Below, piece after piece: positions 7,318 through 11,925 of a DNA stretch of 11,925 bases. The DNA comes from Rickettsiales bacterium. Its GTDB lineage: Bacteria; Pseudomonadota; Alphaproteobacteria; Rickettsiales; Deianiraeaceae. The stretch covers positions 1-11,925 of the forward strand of contig CANCKZ010000012.1 of the NCBI GenBank assembly GCA_947378695.1, written 5' to 3'. The notes beneath the pieces are model-generated. The model saw only the letters and a list, made by a program, of their open reading frames with translations. It made no database searches and was not told the origin of the DNA. Numbering within the stretch: the first letter of the stretch is position 1; every line of letters starts with the position of its first letter. Both the position numbers and the translations under genes were made by a program.

Positions 7318-8037
7318 ATGGCAGGACACTCCCACTTCGCAAACATCAAGCACAAAAAAGGTGCAGCAGATGCCAAGAAATCCAAAATATTCACAAAAAT
7401 TCAACGGGAAATCATTTCCGCAATCAAAACTGCAAACGGCGAACCTTCCGAAGAATTCAATCCCCGCTTGCGTTTGGCAATTATCAAAGCCAAGGGCATG
7501 AACATGCCAAAGGATAAAATCGACGCTGCCATCAAAAAAGCAACAGGTACAAACGACGGCGAAAACTTTGACGCAATGCGTTACGATTGTTATGGTCCGG
7601 CTGGTGTTGGAATTGTTGTTGAAGCCTTGACGGATAATAAAAATCGAACAGCTGGGGAAATTCGCTCGCTTGCAACAAAATGCGGTGGAAACATGGGGGA
7701 AACTGGCAGTTTGGACTTCATTTTCACACGCCTTGGCGTTATTCTTTACAACAAAAATGGTATAGACTTCGACCGCCTCTTTGAAAAAGCGGCAGAATTT
7801 GGTGCTGATGATGTTGAAGACATTGAAGATTATTTTGAAATTACCACGCAATTTGAAAATTTCCACAAACTGCAAACTGAAATTTCAAAGATTTTTGGCG
7901 ACCCAATCGAAGCAAATATTCAATATCGCCCACTTACACAAAACGAGGTTCCGGAAGGGAAAATTGAATCAATTCAGAAATTTATTGATGCTCTTGAAGA
8001 CCTTGACGATGTGCAAAATGTTTGGGCGGGAATTTAA
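7318..8037 (+). CDS. yebC: YebC/PmpR-family protein (TACO1 family)
   Basis: A 239-residue cytoplasmic protein of the YebC/TACO1 family, described as a transcriptional regulator in some bacteria and as a translation factor for difficult peptide stretches in others and in mitochondria; the role here cannot be told from sequence. The canonical N-terminus MAGHSHFANIKHKKGAADAK fixes the start at ATG 7318, without a Shine-Dalgarno sequence. NPRLRLAI (48-55), NMPKDKIDAAIKKA, YGPAGVGIVVEALTDNKNRT and GNMGETGSLDF are the family blocks, and the length is normal. It is the first gene of the downstream run, ending 9 nt before apt. In many bacteria yebC lies beside ruv genes; here it does not. Confidence 0.95.
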   Translation: MAGHSHFANIKHKKGAADAKKSKIFTKIQREIISAIKTANGEPSEEFNPRLRLAIIKAKGMNMPKDKIDAAIKKATGTNDGENFDAMRYDCYGPAGVGIVVEALTDNKNRTAGEIRSLATKCGGNMGETGSLDFIFTRLGVILYNKNGIDFDRLFEKAAEFGADDVEDIEDYFEITTQFENFHKLQTEISKIFGDPIEANIQYRPLTQNEVPEGKIESIQKFIDALEDLDDVQNVWAGI

Positions 8038-8046
8038 TTTTGTTTT

Positions 8047-8541
8047 ATGTCAACGCTAGATTTCATCAACCAAGTGCCAGATTTTCCAAAACAAGGCATT
8101 TTATTTCAAGACCTCTCCCCCGTTTTTCAAAGCCATTTTGGCGAATTAATTGAAGAATGTGCCGACTGCATTTTGGAAATTGAAAAAATTGATTACTTCG
8201 TTGGGGTGGAATCTCGTGGGTTTATTGTTGCTGCGGCACTTGCTCAAAAATTTGGCAAAGGCTTCGTTATGATTCGCAAAAAAGGCAAACTTCCACCGCC
8301 AAAATTAAGCCAAGAATATTCACTTGAATATGGCACCGATGCTATTGAAATGCAGGCTGGAGCTGGGAAAATTTGCATAATTGACGATGTTCTTGCAACG
8401 GGTGGAACGATGGAAGCGGCTTGCAAACTTGCAACTGCGTGCGGTTACGATGTTACCCAGATTTTCTGCATTTTGAATATTTCTGCCCTCAACAACTTCG
8501 AATTCAACGGAATTAAACCAAAAATTTTAAAATCTATCTAA
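8047..8541 (+). CDS. apt: Adenine phosphoribosyltransferase
   Basis: Purine salvage enzyme joining adenine and PRPP to give AMP and pyrophosphate. The 164-residue product is slightly shorter than the usual 170-180. VESRGF (54-59) and the PRPP-binding motif IIDDVLATGGT (114-124) are diagnostic of the type I phosphoribosyltransferase fold of the Apt subgroup, and PDFPKQGILFQDLSP near the N-terminus is the classic Apt start region. It lies 9 nt after yebC and 6 nt before a nucleosidase-like gene whose predicted product, adenine, is its substrate, so the pair makes a short salvage route. No Shine-Dalgarno sequence precedes the ATG. Confidence 0.95.
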   Translation: MSTLDFINQVPDFPKQGILFQDLSPVFQSHFGELIEECADCILEIEKIDYFVGVESRGFIVAAALAQKFGKGFVMIRKKGKLPPPKLSQEYSLEYGTDAIEMQAGAGKICIIDDVLATGGTMEAACKLATACGYDVTQIFCILNISALNNFEFNGIKPKILKSI

Positions 8542-8547
8542 TAATAT

Positions 8548-9123
8548 ATGAAAAAAATCCTCACAATTTTCGCCCTTGAAGAAGAAACGCAAGGCTTGTT
8601 TTCTGATGTCAACATTCTTTACACCGGCGTTGGAAAAGTGAATGCAAGCTATCGCCTTACGAAAGCAATTTTGGAAAACCGCCCAGATATCATAATAAAC
8701 CTTGGCACGGCAGGAAGCAAAAACTTCAATTACGGCGAAATGGTTTTGTGCGAAAAATTTGTGCAAAGAGACATGAACGCCACGGTTTTTGGATACGAAC
8801 CGTTTGTAACTCCCAGCGATGCAACCCCTCAAATTCTTGAACTACAATCAGGGTTTTCACGGCATTTCAAAAACCACGGAATATGTGGTTCTGGCGATTC
8901 TTTCGAGACAAAAATTACAGGCGACGAGCTTTACAATGTTGTTGATATGGAGGCTTTTGCACTTGCAAAAATTGCATTTTTGGAAAAAATTCCGTTTGTT
9001 TGCGTCAAATTTGTTTCCGATGGTGCAAACGATGAAGCCCCGCAATCGTGGGGGGAATCTTTAAAAATTGGGGCAGAAAAAATGCTTGAATCTTACCACA
9101 CAATTTTGCAAAATATTCAATGA
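8548..9123 (+). CDS. Nucleosidase of the MTA/SAH nucleosidase family
   Basis: A 191-residue protein of the PNP/UDP phosphorylase fold. It is shorter than E. coli Mtn (about 230) and divergent, but the landmarks are present: ALEEE near the N-terminus with E12 as the probable catalytic-site Glu, TGVGKVNA (26-33), INLGTAGS (50-57), GDSF (116-119), VDMEAFA (132-138) with the ribose-binding Met-Glu pair M134/E135, and the SDGAND loop (157-162) with D158 as the likely catalytic acid. The expected reaction is irreversible hydrolysis of methylthioadenosine or S-adenosylhomocysteine to adenine plus thioribose or S-ribosylhomocysteine. Futalosine hydrolase or another nucleoside hydrolase of the fold is possible. 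It is coupled to apt upstream, and its stop overlaps the xerD start (ATGA at 9120-9123). Confidence 0.8.
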   Translation: MKKILTIFALEEETQGLFSDVNILYTGVGKVNASYRLTKAILENRPDIIINLGTAGSKNFNYGEMVLCEKFVQRDMNATVFGYEPFVTPSDATPQILELQSGFSRHFKNHGICGSGDSFETKITGDELYNVVDMEAFALAKIAFLEKIPFVCVKFVSDGANDEAPQSWGESLKIGAEKMLESYHTILQNIQ

Positions 9124-10070
9124 AAACCGCAACGGAAATGAACGATAGCGATTTTATCAAAGCGTTTATTTCCAGCATTGGCGTGGATAAATCGGCAAAC
9201 ACAATCAATTCTTACGAAAGCGACCTTGTGCTTTTGCATAAATTTTTGGTACAAAATAAAAAAAAAATTCCACAATGCACGGAGGGGGACATAAGTGAAT
9301 ATTTTTCCCAATATTACATAACCGATAAATACGGTTTCATAAAAATTGCCGAAGCAACAAGTATTCGCAGGAAAATCTCGTGTTTCAGGCTGTTCTTCCA
9401 ATTTCTTTTAGAAGGAAGCATTATTTCACAAAACCCAATTTTGGAAATTGAAATTCCAAAAAAAGCCCAAAATTTACCATTCTACCTTACAACAACGGAA
9501 ATTGACGAACTTTTTGCCTACACAAGTTCCAAAAACACCAAAGAATTCATTCGCAATAACGCCATATTTCGCATTTTATATTCCAGCGGACTGCGAATTT
9601 CGGAATGTATTTCTCTGCAAATGAGTGATATTCTTGATGCGGACGGGAAAATTCGCAAAAAAGTGATAATCACCGGCAAAGGCAACAAAGAACGCATGGT
9701 TTTTTTTGATAAAGAAACGCAAATTGCTCTTGAAAAATACCTCAAAATTCGTGAAAAATACCTCACAAATAAAAAAAATTTGTTCGTTTTCTGTTCAACG
9801 GCAAAAACTGGGCATATATCCCGAGAATCCGCCTTTATGAACCTTCGAACTGTTGCAAATATGGCAAACCTTTCAGAGCGTCTCTCTCCTCACAAACTTC
9901 GGCACTCATTTGCGACGCATCTTTACCAAAATGGCATGGATTTACGCCTCCTTCAAACGCTTCTTGGTCACAGCGATATTTCCACAACCGAAATTTACAC
10001 CCACATAAAGGCCGAGGATATCAAAAACACGGTGGAAAAATTCCACCCAATGTTTCAGGGTAAAAAATAA
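9120..10070 (+). CDS. xerD: Tyrosine recombinase XerD (chromosome dimer resolution)
   Basis: A 316-residue site-specific recombinase with a SAM-like N-terminal DNA-binding domain (about 8-100) and a C-terminal catalytic domain. The full catalytic set is seen: R159 in SSGLRISE, K187 in TGKGNKER, H258 and R261 in PHKLRHSFATH, H284 in LLGHSDIS and the nucleophile Y293 in TTEIYTH. XerC/XerD resolve chromosome dimers at dif during division. The ending TEIYTHI...HPMF fits XerD better than XerC or a phage integrase, and there is no phage or att context, so I take it as the housekeeping enzyme. The start overlaps the preceding stop, which suggests translational coupling; ATG 9138 is an alternative. 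XerC could not be excluded without a phylogeny. Confidence 0.88.
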   Translation: MKTATEMNDSDFIKAFISSIGVDKSANTINSYESDLVLLHKFLVQNKKKIPQCTEGDISEYFSQYYITDKYGFIKIAEATSIRRKISCFRLFFQFLLEGSIISQNPILEIEIPKKAQNLPFYLTTTEIDELFAYTSSKNTKEFIRNNAIFRILYSSGLRISECISLQMSDILDADGKIRKKVIITGKGNKERMVFFDKETQIALEKYLKIREKYLTNKKNLFVFCSTAKTGHISRESAFMNLRTVANMANLSERLSPHKLRHSFATHLYQNGMDLRLLQTLLGHSDISTTEIYTHIKAEDIKNTVEKFHPMFQGKK

Positions 10071-10078
10071 AAATATCC

Positions 10079-10106
10079 TTGCAAAATTAGAAAAAATAGA
10101 TATATT
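10079..10106 (+). promoter_or_regulatory. Promoter of the Panacea module
   Basis: TTGCAA (10079-10084), 16-nt spacer, TATATT (10101-10106): the best-formed sigma-70-type promoter I see in the window. Transcription would begin near 10113, giving a leader of about 24 nt before ATG 10137. It lies in the only gap of more than 10 nt between yebC and ribF (10071-10136). Confidence 0.6.
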
Positions 10107-10130
10107 GACAAAAAAAGTAACTGTTGTCAA
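10105..10130. promoter_or_regulatory. Inverted repeat, putative operator of the Panacea module
   Basis: TTGACAA (10105-10111) and TTGTCAA (10124-10130) are perfect 7-bp inverted arms with 12 nt between them. The left arm overlaps the end of the -10 box and the site spans the expected transcription start, where a bound protein would block initiation. Autorepression is common in toxin-antitoxin operons; that this site does so is inference. In RNA it could also form a weak leader hairpin ending 6 nt before the ATG. Confidence 0.45.
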
Positions 10131-10136
10131 AAGAAC

Positions 10137-10634
10137 ATGAACACCGTTGATTTAGCAAAAGATATCGTTTCCCTTTGCAGGAAGCATAAATATGAATTTA
10201 ACAGCACGAAAATTCAAAAATTGCTATATTTATTCCTTGGTTTTGCATTGATGAACGACGCAATTGACGAAACAAACCAATTTGACGAACTTCCCGAAGC
10301 TTGGCCTTATGGTCCCGTTTTTCCAACGGTGCATAAGAACTATCACGAAATTATTAAACATAACACTTGTAATATTTCATTAAATGACGAAAAACTTGAA
10401 CAGATTCTTGAAAAAACCGTACAATTTTGGGGAAGAATTTCCGCAACTAAGCTTTCGGAATGGTCACATAAGGAAGGTTCTCCTTGGTATGAACTTATCG
10501 AGATTGGAAAAATGAACTGGAAAGCCCCAATTGACCAAAACTCCATTCGCAACTATTTCCTTGATTCCGTGCAAAATGTTTTGGAAGAAACCCAAGAAAA
10601 CGGCATTATGGCATTCCTTTCAAGAATTTTTTAG
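10137..10634 (+). CDS. Panacea-domain (DUF4065/SocA-like) protein, candidate antitoxin
   Basis: A 165-residue protein recognised by the Panacea/DUF4065 blocks: NSTKIQKLLYL (22-32), EAWPYGPVFP (54-63), VHKNY (65-69) and LSEWSHKEGSPW (106-117). The family includes SocA of Caulobacter and GepA, and PanA antitoxins are known to neutralise many unrelated small toxins encoded next to them. The gene has its own promoter with an overlapping inverted repeat, and the next gene, 6 nt after its TAG stop, encodes a tiny membrane protein, which fits an antitoxin-first module. It interrupts an otherwise housekeeping run between xerD and tsaB. No Shine-Dalgarno sequence is evident, and codon and base use look like the neighbours'. 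Alternatively it is an orphan Panacea protein acting as a proteolytic adaptor, as SocA does for SocB. Domain identity is firm; the antitoxin role is inferred. Confidence 0.88.
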   Translation: MNTVDLAKDIVSLCRKHKYEFNSTKIQKLLYLFLGFALMNDAIDETNQFDELPEAWPYGPVFPTVHKNYHEIIKHNTCNISLNDEKLEQILEKTVQFWGRISATKLSEWSHKEGSPWYELIEIGKMNWKAPIDQNSIRNYFLDSVQNVLEETQENGIMAFLSRIF

Positions 10635-10640
10635 TTAAAA

Positions 10641-10832
10641 ATGGATAAAGAAAGAAAGTATAGCTCAGAATCTCTTCTGCATAAAGAATGGCATTTTTTG
10701 TTAATTATAATTTTTTTAATGTTTGGTGTAAGTATAATTGCGGCGTGCTTTAAGCCAGAAACCGCAAAGTTTACATTTCCTGTGGTAACAGGATTGACAG
10801 GATTTTTCACCGGTAAAAACAATAGGAAATAA
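10641..10832 (+). CDS. Small membrane protein, candidate toxin partner of the Panacea protein
   Basis: A 63-residue protein not recognised by sequence. A charged N-terminus (1-16; K3, R5, K6, K15) is followed by a strong membrane helix (about F19-F37, rich in Leu/Ile/Phe), a short KPETAK loop, a second, shorter hydrophobic stretch (about F44-T57) and a basic tail GKNNRK. Small membrane-disrupting proteins are one of the toxin classes found paired with PanA antitoxins. The position 6 nt after the Panacea gene, with the stop only 1 nt before the tsaB ATG, argues for a real, cotranslated gene. AGGAA at 10824-10828, inside its last codons, is a likely ribosome site for tsaB. The function could equally be a harmless single-pass protein. 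The coding call is moderate and the toxin role low. Confidence 0.6.
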   Translation: MDKERKYSSESLLHKEWHFLLIIIFLMFGVSIIAACFKPETAKFTFPVVTGLTGFFTGKNNRK

Positions 10833-10833
10833 T

Positions 10834-11421
10834 ATGCAAAACCAGAAAATTCTCTCAATCGAAACCTGCTTCAACAAGTGTTCAGTCTGCCTTTTTATTG
10901 ATGGCAAATTCCACGAAAAAATTGACGAAACACGCAACAGCCACACAACTTCCCTGCCAAATTTCACGATGGAGTTGCTCGCAGAAAATGGCGTGCAAGC
11001 AAGAAACCTTGACGCAGTTATTGTGAATCACGGTCCGGGATCGTTCACCGGCATTCGCATTGGCATTGCATTTGCACTGGGGCTTGTAACCCCATTCAAC
11101 ATTCCGCTTTTTGGCATTTCAACACTTGAAGCCTGTGTTTTGGACGATGCAAAACAATCAATTGCGGTTAATGCTATCAAAGATACATTCTACATTCAAG
11201 CCTTTCAAAACGGCATTGGCGGCGAAGTTTCACACAAAGAGCTTGCCGAAATTGAGCAAGAAAAAGAACGGTTTGAAAACCTGAAAGTGCAAACTTCAAC
11301 ACCAAATGCACGACAATTAATGGAACGATTTTTCTTCAAAAAGCCGGAAATTTACACGGAGCCACTCTATGTTCGCCCAGTGAACGCAATTATTGGGGCA
11401 ATTAAGCATATTAAACAATGA
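10834..11421 (+). CDS. tsaB: tRNA t6A37 biosynthesis protein TsaB
   Basis: A 195-residue cytoplasmic partner of TsaD and TsaE needed to make threonylcarbamoyladenosine at position 37 of ANN-decoding tRNAs; usually essential. The ASKHA-fold N-terminus LSIETC (7-12) and the signature NHGPGSFTGIRIG (65-77) identify it, with PLFGISTLEA (91-100) and the C-terminal PLYVRP (178-182 region) typical of proteobacterial TsaB. It is somewhat short in the C-terminal half compared with the E. coli protein (231 residues), which is common. AGGAA (10824-10828) sits 5 nt before the ATG, one of the few Shine-Dalgarno-like sites here. Only 1 nt separates it from the small membrane-protein gene, and its stop overlaps the ribF start (ATGA, 11418-11421). 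Confidence 0.92.
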   Translation: MQNQKILSIETCFNKCSVCLFIDGKFHEKIDETRNSHTTSLPNFTMELLAENGVQARNLDAVIVNHGPGSFTGIRIGIAFALGLVTPFNIPLFGISTLEACVLDDAKQSIAVNAIKDTFYIQAFQNGIGGEVSHKELAEIEQEKERFENLKVQTSTPNARQLMERFFFKKPEIYTEPLYVRPVNAIIGAIKHIKQ

Positions 11422-11925
11422 AAATTTTCAAGTTCAACTGCAACAATTTTCCAGATATCCACACGCAAAACCTTTGCATTGGCAAGTTTGATGGAATCCA
11501 CAAAGGGCATGAATCGCTTATTTCGGGTGGAGAATCTAGCATTTTAACATTCGAACCCCTGCCCTACATTTTCTTTGGAAAGTCGCAAAATCTGCAAGAA
11601 ATGTTGATATATACACACAAGGAAAAATGTGCGATTTTTGAAAATTTCGGCATAAAAAACCTTCTCATTCTTGAATTTAATCAAGACCTTGCAAACCTTG
11701 ACGGCGATGATTTTCTTGCAAAACTGCAAAAAATTACAAAAAAAATTACCGTTGGCAAAGATTTCCGCTTCGGAAAAAGGCGAAGTCACGGTGTTGAAGA
11801 CATTGCAAACTTTGGCATTACAACCAATTGCGTTGAAATTGTGAGCGATAATGTGAGTGAAAATTCCGCAAAAATATCTTCCTCATTTTTAAAAAAATGC
11901 GTTGAACTTGGCGATTTCACCCAGT
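11418..11925 (+). CDS. ribF: Bifunctional riboflavin kinase/FAD synthetase, N-terminal part
   Basis: The frame is open from ATG 11418 to the window end (169 full codons), so only the FMN adenylyltransferase half is seen; the C-terminal riboflavin kinase domain would follow outside. The nucleotidyltransferase signature is GKFDGIHKGH (22-31), corresponding to the usual GxFDGxHxGH; then TFEPLP (44-49), where the family normally has TFEPHP; VGKDFRFGKRRSHG (112-125); and ISSSFLKK (153-160) in place of the usual ISST-x-IR. These changes and short inter-motif spacing suggest a divergent enzyme, though the core HxGH is intact. RibF makes FMN from riboflavin and then FAD. Its ATG overlaps the tsaB stop, so translation is probably coupled. 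Confidence 0.9.
   Translation, partial: MKIFKFNCNNFPDIHTQNLCIGKFDGIHKGHESLISGGESSILTFEPLPYIFFGKSQNLQEMLIYTHKEKCAIFENFGIKNLLILEFNQDLANLDGDDFLAKLQKITKKITVGKDFRFGKRRSHGVEDIANFGITTNCVEIVSDNVSENSAKISSSFLKKCVELGDFTQ

Noticed and set aside
9120..10832. Integrase plus TA genes as a mobile island
   Set aside because: The recombinase looks like housekeeping XerD and is translationally coupled to a metabolic gene; no flanking direct repeats, tRNA attachment site or phage genes are seen.

Overview
The window is AT-rich, compact, bacterial-type chromosomal DNA made almost entirely of housekeeping genes. The best guess is an uncultured, possibly host-associated alphaproteobacterium. The long nitronate-monooxygenase-like protein with its C-terminal cysteine block, the YebC, XerD and TsaB sequences, and the CTTGAC-type -35 elements all resemble that class from memory. 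No marker gene settles it. Most starts lack a convincing Shine-Dalgarno sequence, so leaderless or SD-independent initiation may be common.

Layout: (1) 1-2412, plus strand: the 3' part of a nitronate-monooxygenase-like flavoenzyme gene, then enolase. (2) 2413-2937: about 525 bp without a credible gene, between convergent genes. It holds a GC-rich block that could fold and, after an abrupt switch to AT-rich DNA, two related dyad elements. (3) 5340-2938, minus strand: ispH (last step of the MEP isoprenoid pathway) followed 15 nt later by an orphan MrpD/NuoM-type proton-antiporter subunit. (4) 5341-5653: divergent intergenic region. (5) 5654-7198, plus strand: an RhlE-like RNA helicase with DEFD in place of DEAD and an RGG/tandem-repeat tail, closed by an intrinsic terminator. 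(6) 7318-11925, plus strand: a tight run of yebC, apt, an MTA/SAH-nucleosidase-like gene, xerD, a two-gene insert, tsaB and ribF (cut by the window end).

The most interesting part is the two-gene insert at 10137-10832. It encodes a Panacea-domain (DUF4065/SocA-like) protein followed 6 nt later by a 63-residue membrane protein. That is the architecture expected of a PanA antitoxin with a small membrane-acting toxin. It has its own good promoter, a 7-bp-arm inverted repeat overlaps that promoter, and the small gene ends 1 nt before the tsaB start. Two presumably essential genes, tsaB (t6A tRNA modification) and ribF (FMN/FAD synthesis), therefore appear to sit in the transcript of a candidate toxin-antitoxin module.

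Elsewhere the grouping makes metabolic sense. The nucleosidase-like enzyme would release adenine, which Apt would salvage to AMP, and the two genes are 6 nt apart.
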